From Lachnoclostridium sp. An14 (GTDB lineage: Bacteria > Bacillota > Clostridia > Lachnospirales > Lachnospiraceae), in NCBI RefSeq assembly GCF_002160755.1, contig NZ_NFLE01000004.1, positions 1 through 64,000 on the forward strand: a stretch of DNA of 64,000 bases, read 5' to 3'. Below are positions 53,560 to 62,219 of the stretch, one piece after another. Under the pieces are notes generated by a model. That model saw only the letters and a program-made list of their open reading frames with translations. It made no database searches and had not been told where the DNA came from. Both the position numbers and the translations under genes were made by a program. Every line of letters starts with the position of its first letter. Position 1 is the first letter of the stretch.

Positions 53560-54290
53560 ACGGAACCTCCTTTCCGGTCCTTGCGGGCGCGGCGGGAGTG
53601 TCCGCCAGATACGGACATTCCCGAAACGCTGTTGTTGGATGGGTGATAGTCGGAATGCTCTGCCCGCACCGGCGCGGGAACGGGGCGTTTAAATGGGCGG
53701 TCTGCCTTCGCGGCCGCCGGTTTGAGACCGCGGGTGCGGTTTGCGGCATAGTAGTATACCAGGCAGGCGCCGGTGCACAGCAGAAGGAGCACCATCACAT
53801 TGATGCCAAAGAGGAAACTGCCCGCGAAGGCCGCCGGCATCAGGCAGGCGAAGAAGGGCTTTTTCTCCTTTAAAACGGCGGCTCCCATGTCCGCCACGAT
53901 GTCCACGATCAAAGCGCCCACAGCCGCCTCCATACCCTTTAAAACGGCTGCCACAATGGGTAGATCCCGGAAGACCTGGTAGCAGGAGGAGATGACCGAG
54001 AGAATGAGGAAGGGGGGCGTCACGGAGGAGATGCCGCTGACCACGGCCCCGGAAAAACCGGCCGTCCGGTAACCGGCCAGCACTGCCAGATTGATGGCGA
54101 TGGCGCCGGGGGAGGACTGGGCGATGGCCGCCATGTCCATGAGCTCATCCTCGGAAAACAGATGCTTTTCCGTCACAAAATACTTCCGGATCATGGGAAT
54201 TACCACGTATCCGCCGCCGAAGGTGAAGGCGCTGATGAAGAAGTTGACCTTGAACAGCCAGAGATAGAGGCTGAGAGATTTCTTTTCCAT
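53556..54290 (-). CDS. Chromate-transporter family protein, first half, with C-terminal tail
   Basis: This 244-residue partner has FTFGGGYVVIPMIRKYFV and AQSSPGAIAINLAVLAGYRTAG, with about six helices. A hydrophilic C-terminal tail of roughly 60 residues, rich in Arg, Lys, Ser and Pro, is unusual for the family and lies mostly after the last helix. The gene is divergent from the LysR regulator at 54704, which is the likely controller. Confidence 0.85.
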   Translation of the reverse strand: MEKKSLSLYLWLFKVNFFISAFTFGGGYVVIPMIRKYFVTEKHLFSEDELMDMAAIAQSSPGAIAINLAVLAGYRTAGFSGAVVSGISSVTPPFLILSVISSCYQVFRDLPIVAAVLKGMEAAVGALIVDIVADMGAAVLKEKKPFFACLMPAAFAGSFLFGINVMVLLLLCTGACLVYYYAANRTRGLKPAAAKADRPFKRPVPAPVRAEHSDYHPSNNSVSGMSVSGGHSRRARKDRKGGSV

Positions 54291-54318
54291 ATCTTATTTC
54301 CTTTCGTTCGTCTTTTTT

Positions 54319-54358
54319 CTGTCCAGGACAGTATAACCCTTGAAAGATAATAAGTAAA
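54319..54358 (-). promoter_or_regulatory. Promoter and palindrome of the chromate-type transporter pair
   Basis: On the minus strand TTTACT (54358-54353) and TATACT (54335-54330) have a 17-bp spacer. A perfect 13-bp palindrome, CTGTCCAGGACAG (54319-54331), lies directly downstream and touches the -10, a good operator position. Confidence 0.55.
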
Positions 54359-54430
54359 ATGTTATTATTTTATATAATTCATTACTAAAAAATAATGAAA
54401 AGTAGAGGACGGGGAGATTTCTCTTTCCGG

Positions 54431-54544
54431 GGTTCTTTCTTAGGTTTGGGTAATTCAGCGATTCTCAATTTTGCACTACTAAGCCGATTTAATAGTTGTA
54501 GCAAATACTGAGACTATGCGGATACCCAAAGTGCAGAAAGAACC
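54431..54544. mobile_element. MITE with ISL3-like ends
   Basis: This 114-bp element ends in GGTTCTTTCT and its exact complement, with the match extending to 18 of 22 positions (TTTGGGTA shared after a 4-base mismatch). It is flanked by exact 8-bp duplications CTTTCCGG (54423-54430 and 54545-54552). GG-x-TCTTT ends and 8-bp duplications are typical of ISL3-family insertion sequences. It has no ORF and can fold as one long hairpin. It sits between the transporter promoter and the LysR gene. Confidence 0.82.
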
Positions 54545-54703
54545 CTTTCCGGCGAGGTTTTCTTTGTAATTTTCTTGTTTGCTTGTTTTTGGCAGATTTT
54601 GGGAGAATGGGATCTGTTTTTTTATTTTTTTATTTGCTTTGTTTTGTTTGTAAATGTTTGTGAATGCTGTAAATGATAATGGTCAGCGATAAGGAGGAAG
54701 GAT

Positions 54704-55582
54704 ATGAACATCCGACAGCTGGAAATTTTCCGCACCCTGTGCCGGGAGGGGAGCGTCACCAAAGCGGCGAAGGCTCTCTATATGACGCAGCCGGCCGTCA
54801 CCCACGTGATCAACGCCCTGGAGGAGGAGGCGGGCTGCCCCCTCTTTGACCGGATCTCCAGGAGGCTGTATTTAAACGCCTCCGGGAGGAGGTTTCTGGA
54901 GAAGTCAGAGCAGATTTTAGAGCTGTTTGACGAGCTGTCCCTGCACTTCTCCGACTCCGAGGAGCAAAATCCCATCTCCCTGGGGGCCAACATCACCATC
55001 GCCAATTACTGGCTGCCCCAGGTGTGGGCGGAGTTTTCCTGCCTGTATCCCCACACTCCGGTGCAGGTCACCGTGGACAGCGCCTCCCGGATCGAGGAGC
55101 TGCTCTTAGGCCACCGGCTGGATTTTGGCCTGCTGGAGGGAAATATCCACTCCGGCCTGCTGGAGAGCTGTGAGTTTGGCTCCTACCGGGTGGGGGTGTT
55201 CGTGTCGCCGGATTATCCTCTGGGAAAACCAGGAACCTGCGGGCCGGAGGAGCTTTTGGGCCACCGGCTTTTGCTGCGGGAGGCGGGGAGCGCCGTGCGG
55301 GACGTGTTCGACCATGCCCTTTACGGCCTGGGCCTGACGGCGGAACCAGCCTGCATCAGCGTCAATTCCCAGGCTCTGGTGCGGATGGCGGAGAAGGGAC
55401 TGGGAGCGGCCGTCCTGCCGGTGCCGGTGGCGGAACCGGCTTTACAGGCGGGAACGCTGCGGGAGGTGGCGGTGACGGGGCTTTCCATGGAGAACCGGAT
55501 GAAGGCGGCCTGGATCCGGGAGAAGTCCATGAGCCCTCAGATGGGGCGGCTGTTGGAATTGTTGAAAAAGTGTGAGGGGTAG
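54704..55582 (+). CDS. LysR-family transcriptional regulator
   Basis: This 292-residue regulator has an N-terminal winged helix-turn-helix (1-60: MNIRQLEIFRTLCREGSVTKAAKALYMTQPAVTHVI) and a LysR substrate-binding domain (about 90-290; IANYWLPQVWAEFSCLYPHTP). Divergent orientation to the chromate-type transporter pair suggests it controls them. The intergenic gap of 413 bp is AT-rich and holds an ISL3-like MITE, which may have moved the operator away from one promoter. AAGGAGGAA precedes the ATG. Confidence 0.9.
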   Translation: MNIRQLEIFRTLCREGSVTKAAKALYMTQPAVTHVINALEEEAGCPLFDRISRRLYLNASGRRFLEKSEQILELFDELSLHFSDSEEQNPISLGANITIANYWLPQVWAEFSCLYPHTPVQVTVDSASRIEELLLGHRLDFGLLEGNIHSGLLESCEFGSYRVGVFVSPDYPLGKPGTCGPEELLGHRLLLREAGSAVRDVFDHALYGLGLTAEPACISVNSQALVRMAEKGLGAAVLPVPVAEPALQAGTLREVAVTGLSMENRMKAAWIREKSMSPQMGRLLELLKKCEG

Positions 55583-55675
55583 CGGGCATTTAAGACAAAT
55601 CCGTCTGATGCCGGTATATCTGTGCGCGAGCGCGCCCATCTATACCGCCGCCATCCGGGGGTTTCACAGAAAAAG

Positions 55676-55747
55676 GAACATAAGTTCGAAAAAATGCTTG
55701 CATATTCCGTTTCTCTGTGGTAGAATACGAATCAAGAACAAATGTTC
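55676..55747 (+). promoter_or_regulatory. SOS-type promoter with two LexA (DinR) boxes
   Basis: GAACATAAGTTC (55676-55687) and GAACAAATGTTC (55736-55747) both fit the Firmicute LexA pattern GAAC-N4-GTTC. Between them lies a promoter TTGCAT (55698-55703), 17 bp, TAGAAT (55721-55726). LexA bound to either box would cover the promoter. Confidence 0.82.
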
Positions 55748-55782
55748 GATATTCTGCAAGCACAGACGGGAGGCGGAGAGGA

Positions 55783-57129
55783 ATGCTGATACAGGAACAT
55801 CTCACACTGAGGGAAAAGCTGGAGATTCTCACGGACGCGGCCAAGTACGACGTGGCCTGCACGTCCAGCGGTGCGGATCGGAAGGGGAAAAAGGGAACCA
55901 TGGGGAGCGCGGTCCCGGCGGGGATCTGTCACAGCTTTTCCGCGGACGGACGCTGCATTTCCCTGCTGAAGATTCTCTTTACCAACGAGTGTATCTACGA
56001 CTGCCGCTACTGTGTGAACCGCCGCTCCAATGACGTGGTACGCACCTCCTTCACGCCGGAGGAGGTCTGCACTCTCACCATGGAGTTTTACCGGAGGAAT
56101 TATATCGAAGGACTGTTTTTGAGCTCCGGGATCCTCCACAGCCCCGACTATACTATGGAGCTGATCTGCCGGACTCTGTGGAAACTGCGCCATGAGCACC
56201 ATTTCCGGGGCTATATCCACGTAAAAGCCATACCGGGGGCAGACCCTGCCCTGATTGAGCAGGCCGGGTTTCTGGCAGACCGTATGAGTGTCAATCTGGA
56301 GCTGCCCACGGCGGAAGGGCTGCGCACTCTGGCGCCGGGAAAGACGCGGGAGAAGATTCTCTTGCCCATGCGGCAGATTCAGCGGGGGATAGAGGCCGGG
56401 AAACAGGAGCTGATCCCTTACCGCCGGGACAGTGCCTTTGTGCCGGCGGGACAGAGCACTCAGATGATTGTGGGAGCTACGCCGGAGAGCGATTACCAGA
56501 TGCTGTCGGTGGCGGAGGCCCTGTACCAGAGCTATGGACTGAAACGAGTTTTTTACTCCGCCTTCGTCCGGGTCAATGATGACAGTCTGCTGCCGGCCCT
56601 GCCCGGCGGCCCGCCTCTGCTGCGGGAACACCGTCTGTATCAGGCGGACTGGCTGCTGCGCTATTACGGGTTTCAGGCGGGAGAGCTGCTGTCGGAAGAC
56701 CGCCCGAATTTCAATGTGCTGTTAGACCCGAAGTGCGACTGGGCTGTGCGCCATTTGGAGCAGTTTCCGGTGGAGGTGAACCGGGCGGATTACTATACCC
56801 TTCTGCGGGTGCCGGGGATGGGGGTGAAGTCCGCCAGGCGGATTGTGGAGGCCAGGCGCCACGCTGCCCTGGATTTCCCCGATTTGAAACGGTTCGGGGT
56901 GGTGCTAAAGCGGGCCATGTACTTTATCACTTGCAGCGGCAGGGTGATGATGCCCTTCCGCCAGGATCAGGATGCCATCGCCGCCAGCCTGGCGGGGGAG
57001 GAGAGGCGGAGGGCCTGGGAGATCGGGGAGGGAAATGCCTACCGGCAGATGTCCCTGTTTGACGATTTTCACATCACCGTCCCGCCCACGGCGGAGGATG
57101 TGAGCGGAGCGGTATGGGGGGTGATGTGA
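55783..57129 (+). CDS. Radical-SAM, HhH-motif putative DNA modification/repair protein
   Basis: This 448-residue radical-SAM protein has the cluster motif Cys70-X3-Cys74-X2-Cys77 (CIYDCRYC) and, near the C-terminus (about 340-360), a helix-hairpin-helix DNA-binding motif RVPGMGVKSARRIVEAR. It matches the TIGR03916 type, annotated as putative DNA modification/repair, always next to a TIGR03915-type partner as here. The substrate is unknown; a spore-photoproduct-lyase-like lesion repair is one possibility. ATG is preceded by GGAGGCGGAGAGG. Two LexA boxes imply SOS induction. Overlaps the next gene by 1 bp. Confidence 0.87.
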   Translation: MLIQEHLTLREKLEILTDAAKYDVACTSSGADRKGKKGTMGSAVPAGICHSFSADGRCISLLKILFTNECIYDCRYCVNRRSNDVVRTSFTPEEVCTLTMEFYRRNYIEGLFLSSGILHSPDYTMELICRTLWKLRHEHHFRGYIHVKAIPGADPALIEQAGFLADRMSVNLELPTAEGLRTLAPGKTREKILLPMRQIQRGIEAGKQELIPYRRDSAFVPAGQSTQMIVGATPESDYQMLSVAEALYQSYGLKRVFYSAFVRVNDDSLLPALPGGPPLLREHRLYQADWLLRYYGFQAGELLSEDRPNFNVLLDPKCDWAVRHLEQFPVEVNRADYYTLLRVPGMGVKSARRIVEARRHAALDFPDLKRFGVVLKRAMYFITCSGRVMMPFRQDQDAIAASLAGEERRRAWEIGEGNAYRQMSLFDDFHITVPPTAEDVSGAVWGVM

Positions 57130-57917
57130 TGGATGTCTATGTGTGTGAGGACGATTTCTGCTCCATCCTGTCCGGGATCTATGACGCCGGGACCAGCGGG
57201 CGGCCCAGCAGGGAGCAGAGGCTGGAGCTAAAGGGACAGCGGGAGCCGGAGCTGTTCTGCCGGTATCTGGAGGTGCAGCCGGAGAAACGGAAAGCGGAGT
57301 CGGTGATGGGCACTGTGCGGGAGCGGATTTCCGGGGAGGCCTGCCGCCTGCTGTGGACGGCTTCCTTATCTGGAGACGGAGAGAAGGCGGACTGGATGTA
57401 CCGCTTTCTGGTGGACGGGTTCCGCCAGGGGCCGAAGATCGTGCATATGCTGAGTCTTCCGTCGGTGTTTCAGATGGTGGAGTATGATCGGGCGGTGGGG
57501 AATGAGGCCCATCTGCTCACGGGATTTGTGCGGTTTGCCAGGCTGCCGGAGGGGATCCTGGCGGGGAGCATTGGCCCGAAGAACGACGTGCTGGCCATAG
57601 TGGCGGAGCATTTTGAGGACCGGCTGTCCGGGGAAAACTGGATGCTCTGGGATGAAAAGCGGGACAAGGCGGCAGTTCACCAGGCAAACCGGGAGACTGT
57701 CCTCCTCCGGGGCATTCCGGAGGACATCCGGAGACGGATCAAGGCGGCCGGCACCCAGGATCCTTACGGGGATCTCTGGCGGGTATTTGTCCATACCATC
57801 TCCATCAAAGAGCGGGAGAACCGGAAATGCCAGATGACCCATCTGCCCCTGCGGTTCCGGGAATATATGACAGAATGGCAGAAAACGCCTTGTCCTCCGG
57901 GGATGGATATGGTATGA
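57129..57917 (+). CDS. TIGR03915/DUF4130-type DNA metabolism protein
   Basis: This 262-residue partner of the radical-SAM protein begins MDVYVCEDDFCSILSGIYDA, and has the conserved IVHMLSLPSVFQMVEYDRAVGNEAHLLTGFVRF and DRLSGENWMLWDEKRDKAA segments. The fold and activity are not established; it is suspected to handle or cleave damaged bases together with its neighbour. The start ATG shares its A with the upstream TGA. Its last codons are the beginning of the first 82-bp tandem repeat. Confidence 0.82.
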   Translation: MDVYVCEDDFCSILSGIYDAGTSGRPSREQRLELKGQREPELFCRYLEVQPEKRKAESVMGTVRERISGEACRLLWTASLSGDGEKADWMYRFLVDGFRQGPKIVHMLSLPSVFQMVEYDRAVGNEAHLLTGFVRFARLPEGILAGSIGPKNDVLAIVAEHFEDRLSGENWMLWDEKRDKAAVHQANRETVLLRGIPEDIRRRIKAAGTQDPYGDLWRVFVHTISIKERENRKCQMTHLPLRFREYMTEWQKTPCPPGMDMV

Positions 57918-58156
57918 TGACGAGGAAAATACGAATCATGCTCGCATGAATTCGCATTTGACGAGAAGTGCCATCGAGACGGGAGTCGAGAGGGTATGAT
58001 GACGAGGAAAATACGAATCATGTTTGCATGAATTTGTGTTTGACGAGAAGTGCCATCGAGACGGGAGTCGAGAGGGAAGGATGACGAAGGAGAATATGGT
58101 TCATGCTTGTATGAATCCGTCTTTAGAGACAAACACTATCAGGACGGACGCCGAGA
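57911..58156 (+). repeat. Three 82-bp tandem repeats
   Basis: Units begin at 57911, 57993 and 58075. The first two are nearly identical, with a shared ATGATGACGAGGAAAATACG and GAGAAGTGCCATCGAGACGG; the third is diverged. Each contains a small palindrome (CGAATCATG/CATGAATTCG in unit 1). No ORF is supported. Unit 1 overlaps the stop codon of the upstream gene. Confidence 0.85.
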
Positions 58157-58218
58157 TGGCGTGATGACAAGGGAAAAATGACAGGAAATGGATCCGGCTG
58201 GGCCGGAGGAAAGGCGGG

Positions 58219-59169
58219 ATGCAGATGCGGATGACAGAGGAGCGTTTCATCCCCTCCAGCGACGGTGTGTCCAGACTTCACGTGATGCACTGGAGACCGG
58301 AGGGAGAGGCGGTGGCCGTGCTCCAGTTGGTTCACGGCATGACGGAGCACATCAGGCGGTACGATGAGTTTGCCAGATTCCTGGCTGCCCAGGGGATCGC
58401 CGTGGTTGGCCACGACCAGCTGGGTCACGGAGAGACTGCGGGGGCAGTGGAACGCCTGGGATATTTTGCAAAAGAAAAAGGAGAGGTCTATCTGATCCAG
58501 GACATCCGCCGGGTACACCATCTGACAGAGAAATGGTATCCCGGAGTACCGAACCTTTTGATGGGACACAGTATGGGTTCCTTTATGGTTCGGAGGTATC
58601 TGACAAGATACAGGGCGGAGACGGACGGGGTGATCCTTATGGGAACGGGAAACCAGTCAGAATTTCTACTTCTCCTGGGAATGGCAGTTGTGCGGCTCAC
58701 CGGTCTGTTGCACGGCGGCTGGTACCGCAGCCCCCTGCTCCACAAGCTGGTTCTTGGCAATTACAACCGCAAAATCCGAAAAGCGGAGACGGACAGCGAC
58801 TGGCTCTCCAGGGACCGGGAGCGGGTGCGGCAGTTTGAGGACGATCCCTACTGCCATTTCCGGTTTACCTGCTCCGCCTACGAAGATTTCTTCCAGGTGA
58901 TGCTGGATTTAAAGCATCGGAAGTGGCTGCGGAAAATGCCCAAGGATCTTCCTGTTTTTCTCGTATCCGGGAAAGAGGATCCGGTGGGCGGCTATGGACG
59001 GGGCGTGGGCAGCTTATATCGCCTTTACCGCAGACTGGGGATGGAGGACGTGGAGCTCAAGCTGTATGACGGCTGCCGCCATGAGCTGGTCAATGAGATC
59101 GGCAGGGAGCAGGTCTTTGAGGATCTGTCCTCCTGGTGCCTGAAACACAGCCTGCGCCGGCAGAGGTAA
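58219..59169 (+). CDS. Alpha/beta hydrolase (monoacylglycerol-lipase/lysophospholipase type)
   Basis: This 316-residue serine hydrolase of the hydrolase_4 (S33-like) family has LQLVHGMTEHIRRYDEFA and VVGHDQLGHGET near the N-terminus, the nucleophile elbow GHSMGSFM, an Asp in LVSGKEDPVGGYG and a His in DGCRHELVNE, completing a Ser-Asp-His triad. No signal peptide, so likely cytoplasmic. GGAGGAAAGG precedes the ATG. It stands alone between the tandem repeats and comM. Confidence 0.87.
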   Translation: MQMRMTEERFIPSSDGVSRLHVMHWRPEGEAVAVLQLVHGMTEHIRRYDEFARFLAAQGIAVVGHDQLGHGETAGAVERLGYFAKEKGEVYLIQDIRRVHHLTEKWYPGVPNLLMGHSMGSFMVRRYLTRYRAETDGVILMGTGNQSEFLLLLGMAVVRLTGLLHGGWYRSPLLHKLVLGNYNRKIRKAETDSDWLSRDRERVRQFEDDPYCHFRFTCSAYEDFFQVMLDLKHRKWLRKMPKDLPVFLVSGKEDPVGGYGRGVGSLYRLYRRLGMEDVELKLYDGCRHELVNEIGREQVFEDLSSWCLKHSLRRQR

Positions 59170-59563
59170 AGAGGAGAGCCTGCGTACCCCTGGGCTGGAA
59201 GGAGGCGGTGCCCGGAGCCATATTTGGAATCCGCGCGCATCAGGGACGGCATCCTTGGACAAAGGAGACGAGGATGCCGGAAAAATGGCGAAACGTGTCT
59301 GAAACGGCGGACGCGGAATCGTTTCATGTATGTTTTTATCTATTTGATTCATTTCCGGCCGGAGATTCCTCCGGCCGGGGAACACCGATCGAGGGCGTTT
59401 TTTGATTCGCCCGTTTAAACGGCCATTCGGCCTAGAAATTCCATATTGCATTGCAGAAAAATGAAAGATAAGCGCAGTAATAAAAGCAAGGCCGGATGCG
59501 GGGGCCGGAGAAAGGTTCTGGAGTTCCCTCTTTTTGCAGCCATCCGGCAGAGAGGAGGAGCGT
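59170..59563. other. Gene-free region before comM
   Basis: No gene is supported here. It holds hairpins GGCATCCT with AGGATGCC (59247-59279), a CCGGCCGGA/TCCGGCCGG hairpin (about 59355-59380), and GGGCG with CGCCC around a T-run (about 59394-59412), which could terminate the hydrolase transcript. A short AT-richer stretch near 59430-59480 may carry the comM promoter, but no clear -35/-10 pair is visible. Confidence 0.45.
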
Positions 59564-61114
59564 ATGTTTTGCAGAGTAAACGGCATCGGAATCGCAGGGA
59601 TGGAAGGGTATCTGGTGCGGGTGGAGGCGGATGTGAGCAGCGGACTGCCGGGATTTTCCATGGTGGGCTATTTAGGGAGCGAGGTGAAGGAGGCCAGGGA
59701 CCGGGTGCTGACAGCCCTTAAGAACTCCGGCTTTCAATGTCCGCCCCGGAAGATCACCGTCAATCTCTCCCCGGCGGACATCCGGAAAGACGGCACGGCC
59801 TTTGATTTGCCCATCGCGGTGGCTGTTTTAGGGGCTTATGGACTGATTCCCACGGATCACCTGGAAAGGATTGCCATTGCGGGAGAATTAGGCTTAAGCG
59901 GGGACGTGAGAGGCATCCGGGGGGCCCTTTCCATCGCCGGGACGGCAGGAGAGCTGGGGATGGACTGGTGTTTTCTGCCGGAACGGAACCGCCGGGAAGG
60001 ACAGGCGGCAGGAAATGTGCCAGTATCAGGCGTTTGCACCTTAAGAGAGATGGCGGAGTGTCTGGAAAAAGGGCCGGAGGCCTGGGTACAGGAGGAGTCG
60101 AAGGCAGAGTGGGAGGAGGAGAAAGAGGAGGATGGATTGGACTTTCGGGATGTGGTGGGACAGCCCCTTTTAAAACGGGCGGCAGAGATCGCCGCGGCCG
60201 GGATGCACAACCTTCTTCTCATGGGCCCGGCAGGGACGGGAAAGAGTATGACGGCCCGGCGGATTCCTACGATTATGCCGCCTCTCACCGTGGACGAGAG
60301 GCGGGAGATTTCCAGGATCTACAGCATCTGCGGGCTGCTGCCGGAACATCAGCCGCTGATCCAGTCCAGGCCGTTTCGGACCCCTCACCACACGGCCACC
60401 GTCCAGGCCATCGCCGGAGGCGGGCGGGGGCCGCGGCCGGGAGAGGTGTCCCTGGCCACAGGAGGAGTGCTGTTTTTAGATGAGCTGCCGGAATTTCCCC
60501 GCGGGGTGATCGAGCTGCTTCGACAGCCCTTAGAAGACCGTTCCATCGTTGTGGCGCGGGTGAATGGGGCGTACCGGTTTCCGGCGGATTTTATGCTGGT
60601 GGCAGCCAGCAATCCCTGCCCCTGCGGATTTTATCCCGACCGGAGCCGCTGCCGCTGCTCGGAGAAACAGGTCAGGACGTATCTGAGCCGGATCTCCAGG
60701 CCGATTCTGGACCGGATGGATCTGATCGCGGAGGCGGGGCAGATTCCCTATGAGGCCCTGGTTTCCAAACGGGACGCGGCGCAAGAGGAGAGCTCCCAAA
60801 AGATGCGGAACCGGGTGGAGGCCGCCTGGAATCTTCAGAGGGAGCGGTTTCGGGAAACCGGGATCCGGTTTAATAGCCGAATGGGGAGACAGGAGCTGGA
60901 GACGTTTTGCGCCTTGGGAGAGGCGGAGGAGCGGCTGATGAGGCAGCTCTATGAGCGGGAGGAGATGAGCGGCCGGGGAAGGGACCGGCTGCTGAAGGTG
61001 GCCAGGACCATCGCGGACCTGGACGGCGGAGGACGGATCCGCAGGGAGCACTTGATGGAGGCCGCCGGATACCGGAGCGGAATCCGGGCATATTGGGGAG
61101 GTGAAGGCAGTTGA
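59564..61114 (+). CDS. comM: YifB/ComM-family Mg-chelatase-like AAA+ ATPase
   Basis: This 516-residue protein has an N-terminal ChlI-like domain (GIAGMEGYLVRVEADVSSGLP), a AAA+ core with Walker A GPAGTGKS (221-228), Walker B GGVLFLDELPEFPR, a sensor region SNPCPCGFYPD, and the C-terminal Mg-chelatase-like domain. In naturally competent bacteria ComM is a branch-migration helicase for integrating foreign DNA. The start follows GAGGAGGAG; the upstream ATG at 59534 has no RBS. It overlaps dprA by 4 bp (TTGA), which supports a shared DNA-uptake or recombination role. Confidence 0.9.
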   Translation: MFCRVNGIGIAGMEGYLVRVEADVSSGLPGFSMVGYLGSEVKEARDRVLTALKNSGFQCPPRKITVNLSPADIRKDGTAFDLPIAVAVLGAYGLIPTDHLERIAIAGELGLSGDVRGIRGALSIAGTAGELGMDWCFLPERNRREGQAAGNVPVSGVCTLREMAECLEKGPEAWVQEESKAEWEEEKEEDGLDFRDVVGQPLLKRAAEIAAAGMHNLLLMGPAGTGKSMTARRIPTIMPPLTVDERREISRIYSICGLLPEHQPLIQSRPFRTPHHTATVQAIAGGGRGPRPGEVSLATGGVLFLDELPEFPRGVIELLRQPLEDRSIVVARVNGAYRFPADFMLVAASNPCPCGFYPDRSRCRCSEKQVRTYLSRISRPILDRMDLIAEAGQIPYEALVSKRDAAQEESSQKMRNRVEAAWNLQRERFRETGIRFNSRMGRQELETFCALGEAEERLMRQLYEREEMSGRGRDRLLKVARTIADLDGGGRIRREHLMEAAGYRSGIRAYWGGEGS

Positions 61115-62208
61115 CGGGACAGGAACGGGAATATCTTTATCTGCTTTGCCGGATGAAAGGGCTGGGCGCGGTGACCATCCGCAAGCTGTGGGAGGAGCTT
61201 GGCAGTTTTCAGGCGGCATATTATATAGAAGAAACGGCGAAGGGAGAAGACCTGCCGGCTTTAAAACGGGTGGAACGGCTGATCAGAAAGGGGCGGGAGG
61301 ACAGGGAAAAAATCCTGGAACAGTATCATAGACTTCCGGAGCGGGGAATACAGTTTATTACTCCATGGGATCCAGGCTATCCCAAAAAGCTGAAGGAGAT
61401 CTACGACCATCCCATGGGGTTCTGCGTAAAAGGCCGTCTTCCGGAGCTGGATGCCCCAGTGGTGGCCCTGGTGGGAGCCAGGGAGAATACGGAGTACGGA
61501 CGGGCCATGGCCGAGTGGTTTGGAAAGGAGCTGGCAAAAGCCGGTGTGTGGGTGGTGAGCGGACTGGCCAGAGGGACGGACGGCGCTGCTCACCGGGGTG
61601 CCCTCATGGGCGGCGGGCTGACTGCGGCAGTTCTGGGGAGCGGAGTTGAGATTTGCTATCCCAGGGAAAATTTCCGCCTGTATGAGGAGATTGGCAGGAA
61701 AGGGGGCCTGATTTCCGAATTTGGCCCCTGGGACCATCCCTCCCCCGGCAATTTCCCTATGCGAAACCGGATTATCAGCGGAATGTCGGACGCTGTGGTA
61801 GTGGTGGAGGCCAGAGAAAAGAGCGGTTCCCTGATCACCGCCTCCCTGGCGTTGGATCAGGGGAGAGAGGTATTCGCGGTTCCCGGACGGCGTACAGACC
61901 CCTTAAGCGCCGGCTGCAACCGCCTGATCAAAAGCGGGGCCCAGCTGGCGGACAGCCCGGAAGATGTGCTGGAAATCTTTCGCCTGAAAAAAGGGGAAAT
62001 CTTAACACTTCATGAAAAAAATGGAAAGGGACTTGCCAAGACAGAAAAAATGGTGTATAGTTGCCTCGATTTACAGCCAAAATTTCTGGATGAGATTATA
62101 CAGCAGTCCGGACTGTCCGTAGGAGAGTGCATGGGAGCGCTCATGGAATTGGAATGGAAAGGATATGTGGTCCGGACTGCGAACCAATATTATGGAAAGA
62201 AACTATAG
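61111..62208 (+). CDS. dprA: DNA-processing protein DprA
   Basis: This 365-residue single-strand DNA-binding RecA loader has an N-terminal HhH/SAM-like domain, the Rossmann-like DprA core (VALVGARENTEYGRAMA, VSGLARGTDGAAHRGAL, AVLGSGVEICYPREN, ISEFGPWDHPSPGNFPMRNRIISG), and a C-terminal winged domain. Starts at TTG overlapping the comM stop codon, with GGAGGTGA upstream. topA follows after 11 bp, the common dprA-topA order of Firmicutes. Confidence 0.94.
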   Translation: MTGQEREYLYLLCRMKGLGAVTIRKLWEELGSFQAAYYIEETAKGEDLPALKRVERLIRKGREDREKILEQYHRLPERGIQFITPWDPGYPKKLKEIYDHPMGFCVKGRLPELDAPVVALVGARENTEYGRAMAEWFGKELAKAGVWVVSGLARGTDGAAHRGALMGGGLTAAVLGSGVEICYPRENFRLYEEIGRKGGLISEFGPWDHPSPGNFPMRNRIISGMSDAVVVVEAREKSGSLITASLALDQGREVFAVPGRRTDPLSAGCNRLIKSGAQLADSPEDVLEIFRLKKGEILTLHEKNGKGLAKTEKMVYSCLDLQPKFLDEIIQQSGLSVGECMGALMELEWKGYVVRTANQYYGKKL

Positions 62209-62219
62209 GTGAGGTTGAA

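Noticed and set aside
57911-58156. Possible CRISPR or coding repeat
   Set aside because: The 82-bp units are contiguous with no unique spacers, and the period is not a multiple of three.
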